From Aequitasia sp047973235 (lineage in GTDB: Bacteria > Bacillota > Clostridia > Lachnospirales > Lachnospiraceae): 64,000 nucleotides of DNA. The notes beneath the pieces were generated by a model. It did no database searches, was not told where the DNA came from, and saw only the letters and a program-made list of their open reading frames with translations. The position numbers were made by a program, and so were the translations under genes. Below are positions 44,762-53,537 of the stretch, piece after piece. How positions within the stretch are numbered: the first letter of the stretch is position 1; every line of letters starts with the position of its first letter. Location of the stretch: contig JBKEBP010000148.1 in assembly GCA_047973235.1 (NCBI GenBank), forward strand, positions 1 through 64,000. The letters run 5' to 3'.

Positions 44762-46213
44762 CTAAACCTTAGCTTTTTGAGCCTGGTCTTTTGCCTTGTT
44801 ATCAGCGCGAGTCTGATTGCTTTTTGCCATTTTACTCCAAGCATGGAGTGCAAGGCTAAGTGCAATAACACCGTAGGCAACGAATACACGGAAATATTCA
44901 CCTATCTGCGCGTTGCCGAGTAATTCTTTTCCTGCTACAGGAGATAAGATGAATAATGTATGGAATAGTATAATTCCAAGGATTGCTTGTTTCGCATTTG
45001 CTTTATTGATTGATGCACCACCTACCAAAAGAGCGGCAATGGCATATAAACCAACTTGCTGATGAGCACCGTATGTTGCAACAGTACCGATATTTTGCAG
45101 AGAAATTATATGCCCATAGCTTGCTAAGACTGTAGACATAATCATAGCAATAATACGTGTTTTATCTACGTTAATACCTGCTGAATTAGCTACGGAACGA
45201 CTTTGACCTACCGTTCTCATCTCTTGTCCGAGCTTAGTGTTCATAAACCATGAAATGAATATAGATAAAGCACCTATACAAATATATGTAAGAACAGGCA
45301 GTCTAACAGCTATTAGCGCATTATATAGTGCCGGAATATAAGTTGCAGCATATAGTACACCTGAACCTATTATGAAAATAATACGCTTCTTAACTGCGCT
45401 TTTCCTAATGATTTTATAGATATTGTATAATACACATATTACTACACTGATTTCTATTGCATTAAGTAATAACAATCTTGATGAAGATAAAAACTTGTTT
45501 ACAAATGGTATATAGCTTAATCCATATGCAATAACTATAGGAACTACAACCTTTAAGATACTTATTATCTTCAAGTCTTGTTTTTTGATTAAACGATAAA
45601 CAATAACTAAAGCTGCAATAACTAGTGCTGCATAAAATGCAAAATCAAGTATAGAAATCATTGCTACATTATCTAAGGCATATTTTAAAGATCCTTCCAG
45701 GTTAATTGCATTTTTAACACCAACACCGGTAGAAATCATTAAAGTCTTATTTGCAATAGGAATGATACCGCCTAACACAAACAGAAATAGCAATTGATAT
45801 AGACCATCGGAAAAATATCCGCAAACTAATCCGCCAATCATTTCGGTACCCTTCATACTATTAAATAGACGACCAATTAAATATCCGAAAAATATGGCTA
45901 GAGGAGTACTTATTACAGCACATAAAAGCAGTCCGGGTAATCCGGTTACACCTATGAGCATTACAATAAAGATTGATATCTGAGCGGCTATTGCTCCGAT
46001 AACAATACCGAAGTTAAGTCCGAGACCGGCAATAACAGGAATTAGGAGGCTCAAAACCATAAATGTATTACGTCCTATTCTTGTAAAAAGTTCCGGGAGT
46101 AAGAAAGTCAGTGTTGCTCCTGAGGCAAAGTATGCACCGATGCACAAAATGATAAATAAAACTGTAACGTTGTTATCACGTAAAAAGTACTTTAAATTGA
46201 ATTTGTTTTTCAT
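44762..46213 (-). CDS. ABC transporter permease (BPD_transp_2 family), subunit 2
   Basis: 483 residues, unusually long for the RbsC-like family because of an insert of extra hydrophobic segments in the middle (about 195-300). Typical features are LGLNFGIVIGAIAAQIS near the start and GQEMRTVGQSRSVANSAGI near 335, the ATPase-contact loop. It overlaps the preceding permease gene by 4 bases. The pair resembles permeases of nucleoside-type (BmpA-like) importers. Confidence 0.83.
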   Translation of the reverse strand: MKNKFNLKYFLRDNNVTVLFIILCIGAYFASGATLTFLLPELFTRIGRNTFMVLSLLIPVIAGLGLNFGIVIGAIAAQISIFIVMLIGVTGLPGLLLCAVISTPLAIFFGYLIGRLFNSMKGTEMIGGLVCGYFSDGLYQLLFLFVLGGIIPIANKTLMISTGVGVKNAINLEGSLKYALDNVAMISILDFAFYAALVIAALVIVYRLIKKQDLKIISILKVVVPIVIAYGLSYIPFVNKFLSSSRLLLLNAIEISVVICVLYNIYKIIRKSAVKKRIIFIIGSGVLYAATYIPALYNALIAVRLPVLTYICIGALSIFISWFMNTKLGQEMRTVGQSRSVANSAGINVDKTRIIAMIMSTVLASYGHIISLQNIGTVATYGAHQQVGLYAIAALLVGGASINKANAKQAILGIILFHTLFILSPVAGKELLGNAQIGEYFRVFVAYGVIALSLALHAWSKMAKSNQTRADNKAKDQAQKAKV

Positions 46214-47292
46214 CGTGATACCTCCTTAGACTTACTTAGTGCGTAGAGAATAATTCCATTCGATATAATTATACGAAGAATTTCTGATAAGTTTCCTTCA
46301 GGAAGAATCTCGTTTGCTACAGGCAGAGCGACGGCAAGGATACCTTGAAATAGGAAGGTACCAAGAAGAACGTTTAAAATAGTTGCCTTGTTGATTGAAG
46401 CACCACCGATTAAAATAGATGCAACACAGGCAAATCCCATCATCTGTGGAGCGTTATATAGTTGTAAGAATCCGTAGCTTTGTGCATACATAACGATTCC
46501 AATTCCACCAAGTGCAGTAGAAACAGCTGTTCCTAGAATCCTCATTTTATCAACATTAATTCCTGCGGCTTTTGCATATACAGGGTTTGCACCTGCAGCA
46601 GACATCATGGTTCCGCTTCTTGTTTTTGTGAAAAGCCAAACAAATAGGCATGCAAGGAAGAAAAATATCAATAATCCGGTTGGAATAAAAGTTTTCCCAA
46701 TGTAAAAGCCTAAAAAGTTATTAAATACTCCTGAAAAATCATCTGCTAAACTAATGGTGTTTCGAAGTCCATCGCCGGCAAGTGGCCAGATAGAAGTAGG
46801 ACTTTTAAATGGTAAGGTCAACCACAATATGTTCATTAAAGCAACTACTGAAAATCCCACATACGTTGAGACAGTCATTTCGCTGCCTTTTACCCTATTG
46901 AGCAGCAATCCGTATAGAATACCAAATATACTGGAAATAATAAGAGCAAATAGTAATGCAACAAGTACGCTAATAAAAGCATCTAAAGTTGGATTATCAG
47001 CGAACTTATCGAAAAACCCGATGTAGCGCAGCTCAACGGAAATTAGTGCACCCACTAGTCCGCCTGAAATACCTATGGTAATTCCAAAGTTTGGTCCAAT
47101 TCCACACTGAATACCGGGTACCATGGCTAGAACTAGTATTCCGTACATTCCCCAACGACGTAATACATCGCCAATCAAAGAAGGTACATCCATTTTGTAA
47201 ACGGTTGCTACAAACATTAAAATCAGAAAGAAAGACAGAATGATGATACGTGGCAAACCGAAATCGTGAATTGTTTTTTTAAATTGATTCAT
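46210..47292 (-). CDS. ABC transporter permease (BPD_transp_2 family), subunit 1
   Basis: 360 residues with about nine hydrophobic segments, GPNFGITIGISGGLVGA near residue 65 and SGTMMSAAGANPVYAKAAGI near 225. GGAAGGAGAG precedes the ATG. It lies 3 bases after the ATPase stop and overlaps the second permease by 4 bases. Confidence 0.85.
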   Translation of the reverse strand: MNQFKKTIHDFGLPRIIILSFFLILMFVATVYKMDVPSLIGDVLRRWGMYGILVLAMVPGIQCGIGPNFGITIGISGGLVGALISVELRYIGFFDKFADNPTLDAFISVLVALLFALIISSIFGILYGLLLNRVKGSEMTVSTYVGFSVVALMNILWLTLPFKSPTSIWPLAGDGLRNTISLADDFSGVFNNFLGFYIGKTFIPTGLLIFFFLACLFVWLFTKTRSGTMMSAAGANPVYAKAAGINVDKMRILGTAVSTALGGIGIVMYAQSYGFLQLYNAPQMMGFACVASILIGGASINKATILNVLLGTFLFQGILAVALPVANEILPEGNLSEILRIIISNGIILYALSKSKEVSR

Positions 47293-47295
47293 TCT

Positions 47296-48888
47296 TTACT
47301 CTCCTTCCACTTTTGTTGAGCTCATTGCTAAGCCAAAGTCGACGTCAGATGCATCCGGACTTAGTATTTTAGACACTGTTCCGTCTGAAATAATTGCAAT
47401 ACGATCACAAATGCTACGCAACTCCACCAATTCACTAGATACCATAATAATTGTCATTCCTTCTGATTTACGGAGCTTAACCAGATATTCCATTATTAAT
47501 TTTTTCGCACCGATGTCAATGCCTCTTGTAGGCTCGGATACGATTAATAGCTTATGCTTTAGAGTTAGAGCATTAGCTAGACAAACCTTTTGTTGGTTCC
47601 CTCCGGATAAACTACCTGCTTTTTGTGTAGGTCCTGTACAACGAATATCTAAAAGTTTTATCATTTCATTTGCATGTGAACGAATGGCAGTATTATTTCT
47701 TATCTTTGCGACTCCTAAGTTTCTTAAGAAATTCTTTTTAACAGCCATCGAATTAAAAACCACATTATTTTCAATTGATTCATCTAATAATAAACCAACA
47801 CCGCGGCGATCTTCTGATACAAAGGCAACATCTTTATGAAGCGCATCGCCAAGGACATTAAAATCAATGGTATTATCAAAGACAGCAGCTTCGCCTGTAG
47901 TCGGATATAATCCCATAATCCCATTTGGTATGCCGAGTTTTCCTTGGCCGGCTAGGCCGCCGATTCCGAAAATTTCTCCCTCATATACATCCAGGTTAAC
48001 ACCATTTACTTGTTCACCGGGCATATCGACATATAAGTCTCGTATCTTCACGGCAATTGGAGAGTTCTCATGACTTTCTACGGTATCGTTGTTCTCAACT
48101 AGCTTTTCTATTTTACGACCGACCATCATCCGTGCAATGTCTACAACATCTGTATCTTTAATAGCTTTGGTATCGACTAATTCACCATCACGAAGAACGG
48201 TAACGGTATCAGCGACCTCTACGATTTCGCCGAGGCGATGAGTTATGAAGATGATAGCAATGCCTTTGTCTGCAAGTTTACGCATTACACTTAGTAATCG
48301 TCCCGCTTCACCTTCGGTTAAAACAGCTGTAGGTTCATCAAAAACTAATAGCTTAATATTTTCTTTATCAATCTCACGAGCTATTTCAACGAACTGCATA
48401 TATCCTACCGGTAACCCGGCAACCATAGAATAGCGGTCAATATCCATACCAATCTGATCTAACGCCGACTGTGCATCTTTCCCCATCTTTTCGTGATTCA
48501 GTTTGTCGAGAGATTTGCCGAATAAGTGGCTGGCAAATGTTGGAATAGTGTCCTCTCTACCAACCTTTATGTTTTCAGTAACAGTGAATCCGGGTATTAA
48601 CATAAACTCTTGATGTACCATACCAATACCGGCATTCATAGCATCATTAGGTGATGTAAAAGATACTTCATTATCACCAATACTTACTTTACCTTCGTAT
48701 CCACCGGTACTGTGAATTACCGACATACCAAAAAGTATGTTCATTAAAGTGGATTTGCCGGCGCCATTTTCTCCAATTAGAGCACAAATTTCACCGGGTT
48801 TTACACTTAAAGAAACATTTTTTAGTACAGCAGTATCACCATATTTTTTAGTGATATTTTCCATCTGTAACAAATATTCTTTTCCCAC
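47296..48888 (-). CDS. ABC transporter ATP-binding protein, tandem (RbsA/YufO type)
   Basis: 530-residue tandem ATPase. The N-terminal domain has Walker A GENGAGKST and Walker B LLVFDEPTAVL. The C-terminal domain has GLAGQGKLGI in place of Walker A, then LSGGNQQKV and LIVSEPTRGID. Initiation is at GTG 48888 with an AGGAAGGG ribosome site; the next ATG is eight codons in. It follows the binding-protein gene after a terminator-like hairpin and a 17-bp palindrome. Confidence 0.87.
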   Translation of the reverse strand: MGKEYLLQMENITKKYGDTAVLKNVSLSVKPGEICALIGENGAGKSTLMNILFGMSVIHSTGGYEGKVSIGDNEVSFTSPNDAMNAGIGMVHQEFMLIPGFTVTENIKVGREDTIPTFASHLFGKSLDKLNHEKMGKDAQSALDQIGMDIDRYSMVAGLPVGYMQFVEIAREIDKENIKLLVFDEPTAVLTEGEAGRLLSVMRKLADKGIAIIFITHRLGEIVEVADTVTVLRDGELVDTKAIKDTDVVDIARMMVGRKIEKLVENNDTVESHENSPIAVKIRDLYVDMPGEQVNGVNLDVYEGEIFGIGGLAGQGKLGIPNGIMGLYPTTGEAAVFDNTIDFNVLGDALHKDVAFVSEDRRGVGLLLDESIENNVVFNSMAVKKNFLRNLGVAKIRNNTAIRSHANEMIKLLDIRCTGPTQKAGSLSGGNQQKVCLANALTLKHKLLIVSEPTRGIDIGAKKLIMEYLVKLRKSEGMTIIMVSSELVELRSICDRIAIISDGTVSKILSPDASDVDFGLAMSSTKVEGE

Positions 48889-48916
48889 TCTTTTTCCCTT
48901 CCTACTTCATATTTGT

Positions 48917-48933
48917 AACTGTTCAGAACAGTT
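48917..48933. promoter_or_regulatory. 17-bp perfect palindrome before the ATPase gene
   Basis: AACTGTTC, central A, GAACAGTT, located 28 bases upstream of the GTG start. It could be an operator for the downstream transporter genes or a small hairpin near the ribosome site. Confidence 0.45.
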
Positions 48934-48946
48934 TACTTTATAAAAA

Positions 48947-49002
48947 GAGGATGTTGCAAGTACGAACTCTCAAATTTGAGAATTGTAGCTCGTAACATCC
49001 TC
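48947..49002 (-). terminator. Terminator-like hairpin after the DUF3798-type binding-protein gene
   Basis: GAGGATGTT (48947-48955) pairs with AACATCCTC (48994-49002) and encloses a second palindrome TCTCAAATTTGAGA (48968-48981). On the minus strand the stem is followed at once by TTTTT. It lies 16 bases past the binding-protein stop and before the transporter genes, so partial termination would lower ATPase and permease levels. Confidence 0.65.
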
Positions 49003-49018
49003 AGTTCATCTTTGTATA

Positions 49019-50209
49019 CTAGAATGTATAGTAATCACACAGAATCATATAGAAGTTCTCTATTTCACCCTCATCGTCTGCATAATTTGATAATTGCTCT
49101 GTTGCACCATATTCAGAAGCGATTTTAGAAATAGAAGCTCTGATAGCTGAATCATCATATTTATCTGTTACTTCACCTTCGCAGTATTTGATTGCATAAT
49201 CAACACCTGCTTCGATCATAAGCATACTTACAGGCAATGCCCATGTGCTCATACGTCCTGTATTGCCTGCATCCTCAACTTTAGATTCAATTTGAGTCAG
49301 CATATAGCTTACATCACCTTCGTGTCCGGCTGTTTCAATGTTGAGTGCAGCTGGATATGCGTGATAAGGACTTGGACAACATTGCTGTGGGAATATCGCG
49401 CCTAATTCAGCAATAGTTCTGATAAGTGGTTCCTGCATAGAACAATTGGTTGAAAAGAAAGCTGTATCAGTACCATATTCAGCGATTTTACGTGGAACAT
49501 CTTCCAAGATGAATTGCTGTGCACCTGAAACACCGGCATCACCTGTCGGATCCGGAGCAGTTGCTTCAATGTAAGTGATTCCCTTAGCTTCACAATTTTC
49601 TTTAAATAGTTCTGTACGTGCAGCAATTGTTTCATATCCTAAATGACGTGGAAATGAATAATGAACAAATGTGGTTGCACCCATTGATTCTGCTTGATCA
49701 ACAACAGTTGTTCCCATTCCGATCTCATCTACCAACATAACTACATCAGCAGCAGCGGCGATCTCACGTGGTGGCTCTGCTGCAACACCTGCGATAAATA
49801 AAATGTCAGGACGAGTTTCTTTTGCCTTTTCAATAGCTGCAATAGCTCCCGGTACGGCTTGTACAAATACGATTGCCTTGACATCAGGATCTGAAGCCAG
49901 GTTAACTACTTGTGAAATGGTTGTTTCAACTTCATCGTTGAATTTGTCCGGATAGGTTGCAGTAACAATTCTGTCAGCCCCATATGTTTCTATCATTGAC
50001 TGAGCAGTTTGAAACTCTTCCTCTCCCTGTGAAACTGTTCCGGTAATAATACCGATTTTGTAATCCTCGTCAATTTCCGCACTTTCTTCGCTGTCAGTAG
50101 TTTCTTCTGTGTCTGAAGTATCAGTTGCTGTGTTGTCTGCGCTACGGCACCCTATAAGACCGAAGACAAGTGCAGACATACATAGTAATGCTACGATTTT
50201 CTTTTTCAT
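49019..50209 (-). CDS. DUF3798-type substrate-binding lipoprotein
   Basis: 396 residues. The signal peptide has lipobox LIGC (Cys20) and an acidic linker (TDTSDTEETTDSEESAE). The rest is a periplasmic-binding type I fold with YKIGIITGTVSQGEEEF, VKAIVFVQAVPGAIAAIE and FVHYSFPRHLGYE, which I recognise as DUF3798. GAGGAGGG supports ATG 50209 over the upstream ATG at 50230. It belongs with the tandem ATPase and two permeases downstream. The ligand of this protein type is not known to me. Confidence 0.8.
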   Translation of the reverse strand: MKKKIVALLCMSALVFGLIGCRSADNTATDTSDTEETTDSEESAEIDEDYKIGIITGTVSQGEEEFQTAQSMIETYGADRIVTATYPDKFNDEVETTISQVVNLASDPDVKAIVFVQAVPGAIAAIEKAKETRPDILFIAGVAAEPPREIAAAADVVMLVDEIGMGTTVVDQAESMGATTFVHYSFPRHLGYETIAARTELFKENCEAKGITYIEATAPDPTGDAGVSGAQQFILEDVPRKIAEYGTDTAFFSTNCSMQEPLIRTIAELGAIFPQQCCPSPYHAYPAALNIETAGHEGDVSYMLTQIESKVEDAGNTGRMSTWALPVSMLMIEAGVDYAIKYCEGEVTDKYDDSAIRASISKIASEYGATEQLSNYADDEGEIENFYMILCDYYTF

Positions 50210-50272
50210 ATTTCCCTCCTCTATTTGCATCGATTTTTATTTGTAATTCGACGCGTTGATAAATACTTTTAT

Positions 50273-50301
50273 ATTATAACAAAAAACCGAAAAATATACA
50301 A
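50273..50301 (-). promoter_or_regulatory. Promoter of the DUF3798-type ABC operon
   Basis: On the minus strand TTGTAT (50301-50296), 17-base spacer, TATAAT (50278-50273), about 64 bases upstream of the ATG. The rest of the 238-base gap to htpG is AT-rich with no other recognised feature. Confidence 0.6.
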
Positions 50302-50447
50302 ATATTAAACGACAATAAACAATTTACCAGAAAAAACATGGAAAATTACAATTAAATAATGTCATTGACACTGTGTATCATAAAAAAACAGATAAAACCG
50401 AAAAGTATATCAAGCATCACTAGACTTAGTCTGATAGTAGTATTCGC

Positions 50448-52289
50448 TTACATAAACAAATTTGACCCGGCAAGTAGTTTTTCACTTCGGGATATGAAGG
50501 CCTCCATATCTTCAGGGCGAAGAGCCTGTTGGCTAAGCATAGCCAAATCAAATAATTGCGATATAAGTAATTCTTCCGATTCATTATTATCAGTCGTGAC
50601 AATGTTTTTAACTAAAGAATTATTAAGATTGATAATCCAGGTTTTCTTGGCATTAGCTTCGGCTTCATCCTGACTGTTGGGATTAATGTATCCGTATATT
50701 TCCATCATATCAGTTACCCTTCTAGCGGCCTCGTCATTTACAAGTAGGGTAGAAATGGAAGCGTCTTCAAATCTCGTACACTTTAATTCTATATTACCAA
50801 GGCGATCACCCAGAATAGTAGTTACTTTGCCGGCTAACGTATTAGCGATATTTTCATCTCCGGATTCCACGTAGCCGCCGTAAACAGCTTCGATATTTGA
50901 ATCTATCCTAATAAATGGGTTGGTCGGATACAAGGTTTCATACTTGAAAACCAGTGGTTTATCTATCACATGATCGAATAATAAGGCATTGGTGTTACAT
51001 TTCCTAAAAATCTCTATATAATGAGCTTGCTCCAATCTATCAGAGGCATAGTAAAGTGGTGTGTTTTTATTTGGAATAAATTCATCGATAGTTTTGTAGT
51101 TGCCGTCCAGATCTTCGAAAATTACTTTCTTTGTCATAACTGAAGCAAATGTTTTATCCTTTAATATACCGTATTTCACAAATGCATTGAGCTCAGGCCA
51201 GTATTTTTCATAGCTTGATCTTTCATTTGTAAACATTTCATGTAATGCAATACTTACTTCTTGTGTAAGACACTCAGAAATAAGTGCAAGCATACTATTT
51301 GGATCACTATCGTTGGTTTGAATAGAAGAACGTGAAACAACAAGCGGGAGGTTATCACATTCGATTATGCCGCTTTGTAAATTGACGAATTGTGGTATTA
51401 TCTGTTTGATATTTTCGCCCACATAGATTCCTCTATTATATACTTTGATAGTGCCTTCAAGATCTTCAGTTCCGTTTCTAGTGTTCCTAAAATAGAGAAT
51501 ACCTCTTACTCCAAGGTCCATGCTTGCAAATTGAAGCCAGAATACAGGGTCATTAGCATCATTAAAGAAAGCTTGGTAAAAAGCATTCATATCTTCTTTA
51601 TTTATATCTTCTTTTGCTAACCGCCATAAAGGGTTAGAGTCATTTACAAGTAGTCTGTCATGATCAGGTGATGTAAAGAACACATCATATCTTGAGAAGA
51701 TAAAGAACTTTCTTATACTATCATAAACAAAGGCAGCATTAGTATCTGATCCCTCGTTTAGATACAAAATGATATCTGTACCTATAGTATCCTTGTTGCA
51801 CTTTTCCATGGTATATGACATATCTTGAGTACAATTCCAGCGTACCGCTGCAGTATTGTCTTTAAAAGACTTACTTTCAATAGCAACATGGTCTGCAAGC
51901 ATAAATGCTGAGTAGAATCCAACACCGAAATGACCGATAATACTATCTTTTCCGGCTTGGTTATTTCTCTTTATAAAGTCTTCTGCTCCGGAAAATGCAA
52001 TATTATTAATATATTTTTCTACTTCATCTTCTGTCATACCAATTCCATTATCTCTTATTATAAGCTTATTATTATCGGTATCTAAAATGACATCTATTGA
52101 ACCGGTAGTAAAAGGAGCGGATGTTTCTTGAGTTAATAAAACTCTCTTTTCTATAGCATCCGTAGCATTTGATATCAACTCACGAAATACTATATCCGGC
52201 TCTTTGTCGAGTCCTTTCTTTAATATCGAAAATACATTATTACTTTCTATAGACAGTGTTCCCTCTTTTAATGTTGTTTGAGTAGTCAT
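50448..52289 (-). CDS. htpG: Molecular chaperone HtpG (Hsp90)
   Basis: 613 residues. The N-terminal GHKL ATPase motifs are all present: ELISNATDAIEK (about 35-46), IRDNGIGM (near 78), GHFGVGFYSAF (near 115) and GTDIILYL (near 167). Middle and C-terminal dimerisation domains follow. GGAGG lies 8 bases before the ATG at 52289, so the longer frame to 52304 is not used. It folds client proteins in the cytoplasm and stands alone between two transcription units. Confidence 0.95.
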   Translation of the reverse strand: MTTQTTLKEGTLSIESNNVFSILKKGLDKEPDIVFRELISNATDAIEKRVLLTQETSAPFTTGSIDVILDTDNNKLIIRDNGIGMTEDEVEKYINNIAFSGAEDFIKRNNQAGKDSIIGHFGVGFYSAFMLADHVAIESKSFKDNTAAVRWNCTQDMSYTMEKCNKDTIGTDIILYLNEGSDTNAAFVYDSIRKFFIFSRYDVFFTSPDHDRLLVNDSNPLWRLAKEDINKEDMNAFYQAFFNDANDPVFWLQFASMDLGVRGILYFRNTRNGTEDLEGTIKVYNRGIYVGENIKQIIPQFVNLQSGIIECDNLPLVVSRSSIQTNDSDPNSMLALISECLTQEVSIALHEMFTNERSSYEKYWPELNAFVKYGILKDKTFASVMTKKVIFEDLDGNYKTIDEFIPNKNTPLYYASDRLEQAHYIEIFRKCNTNALLFDHVIDKPLVFKYETLYPTNPFIRIDSNIEAVYGGYVESGDENIANTLAGKVTTILGDRLGNIELKCTRFEDASISTLLVNDEAARRVTDMMEIYGYINPNSQDEAEANAKKTWIINLNNSLVKNIVTTDNNESEELLISQLFDLAMLSQQALRPEDMEAFISRSEKLLAGSNLFM

Positions 52290-52316
52290 AATTTGCACCT
52301 CCATTTATATACGGCA

Positions 52317-52325
52317 ATTATACCA
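52317..52325 (-). promoter_or_regulatory. Extended -10 promoter of htpG
   Basis: TGGTATAAT on the minus strand (52325-52317), 28 bases upstream of the ATG. No clear -35 and no CIRCE-type inverted repeat were seen. Confidence 0.5.
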
Positions 52326-52492
52326 AACAGTATTATATAAAGTATATAGTGGATGGGCAATTTGTCCATGCAGATAATGAATTTTACAATCCACACTTGA
52401 AACGATATGCTTAATGCATAAAAAGCAAATACACCTAATGGATTAACTAGTAAAAATGCACAACGGCTGTTAAATCCGATTTGCAAACAACC

Positions 52493-52513
52493 ATAACTGC
52501 AAAAAGCAGTTAT
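52493..52513 (+). other. Hairpin in the leader of the crotonase-fold gene
   Basis: ATAACTGC (52493-52500), loop AAAAA, GCAGTTAT (52506-52513), 30 bases before the ATG and just before the ribosome site. The divergent gap from htpG (254 bases) holds no convincing promoter for this gene. Confidence 0.4.
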
Positions 52514-52543
52514 CAATCAAACAATTTATGGAGGAAAGAAATT

Positions 52544-53434
52544 ATGTCAGAAGCAAAAAAAACAAATGCAGGTTATGTAGAATGGCCAAGTTTTGAAGAA
52601 ATCAAGGAAATGTTTAAAGAGCATTTTATAATGGACAGAAGAGAAGATGGTGTTGTAACAGTTCGTATGCACTGTAAAGGCGGCCCACTTATCTGGTCAA
52701 TGGAATTACATGATGCTATAGGAAAGATGTGGAGAATGCTTGGAACAGACAGATCCACAGAATTAATCATATTTACAGGAACAGGAAATGTATGGGTAAC
52801 TGATTTTGAAGCAGCAAGCTGGGCTCCTGAAGGAGATGATGCAGGTGAGACAAGATACAATCACATGTTTGTTGATGGAAGAAGAATGATTATCTCAATG
52901 ATTCAAGACGTTGAAGTTCCTACACTTGGAGTTCTTAGCGGTTCAGGCGGACATACAGAACTTGCACTTATGTGTGACCTCGCTATAGCGGCAGATGATA
53001 TTACAGTTCTTGATCCTCATATGTTACCTGGAACAAATAATGTGCCGGGAGACGGAATACACAGTTGTTTCTTTGAACTTATGAACACAAGAATGGCAAA
53101 CTGGTACCTAATGACAGGTGACAAAATGCCGGCAGCAGACTTGGTTAAATTAGGTCTTGTTTCTGAAATCGTGCCTAGAGAGAAATTAGAAGAACGTACA
53201 TATGAAATAGCAGATATGCTTATGTCACAAAACAGAGTTGCAAGAAGACTTACATCTCAATTAGTTAAGAGAAATTGGAAGAAGCGTATTGCTGATGATC
53301 TTGACATGGCATTTGGTACAGAGATGTTTGGTATGTTCTGCGCAGACGAATTACATTCAGAATTAATATCTATGATAGATTACCTTGGATTAGAAGGAAA
53401 GATTGACCCTTTTTTAAAAGGTAAAATCAGATAA
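52544..53434 (+). CDS. Crotonase-fold retro-Claisen hydrolase, 6-oxocamphor-hydrolase-like
   Basis: 296-residue crotonase-superfamily protein. It lacks the two-glutamate pattern of enoyl-CoA hydratase and instead carries the 6-oxocamphor hydrolase residues: His137 (GGHTE, matching His122), His159 (DPHMLPG, matching His145) and Asp170 (VPGDGIH, matching Asp154). Such enzymes hydrolyse a C-C bond in cyclic beta-diketones, giving a keto acid. GGAGGAAAG is 7 bases before ATG 52544, so longer frames are discarded. It heads a cluster of butyrate kinase, a beta-keto acid cleavage enzyme and phosphotransbutyrylase, which would process the product. The cyclic diketone substrate is inferred. Confidence 0.78.
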   Translation: MSEAKKTNAGYVEWPSFEEIKEMFKEHFIMDRREDGVVTVRMHCKGGPLIWSMELHDAIGKMWRMLGTDRSTELIIFTGTGNVWVTDFEAASWAPEGDDAGETRYNHMFVDGRRMIISMIQDVEVPTLGVLSGSGGHTELALMCDLAIAADDITVLDPHMLPGTNNVPGDGIHSCFFELMNTRMANWYLMTGDKMPAADLVKLGLVSEIVPREKLEERTYEIADMLMSQNRVARRLTSQLVKRNWKKRIADDLDMAFGTEMFGMFCADELHSELISMIDYLGLEGKIDPFLKGKIR

Positions 53435-53456
53435 ATCAGATAATACATTCCCCATT

Positions 53457-53508
53457 TACAGTATCCCTAACGAAGAAAGATAAGAAGTACTTTGTTGGGG
53501 ATATTGTA
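53457..53508 (+). other. Long-stem hairpin between the hydrolase and butyrate kinase genes
   Basis: TACAGTATCCCTAAC (53457-53471) pairs with GTTGGGGATATTGTA (53494-53508) over 15 bp with two G-U pairs and a 22-base loop. No T-run follows. It probably marks an mRNA-processing or stability point in a shared transcript. Confidence 0.5.
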
Positions 53509-53537
53509 CTATCTGTCATTTAAGGAAGGAAAATGTT

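Noticed and set aside
44680..44901. 73-codon minus-strand frame overlapping the permease end
   Set aside because: It runs through the perfect hairpin and the end of the permease gene in another frame, with no protein features.
47411..47839. 142-codon plus-strand frame
   Set aside because: It is antisense to the conserved tandem ATPase gene and shows no family features.
53457..53508. Hairpin as a rho-independent terminator
   Set aside because: There is no T-run after the stem, and the pathway genes continue in the same direction.
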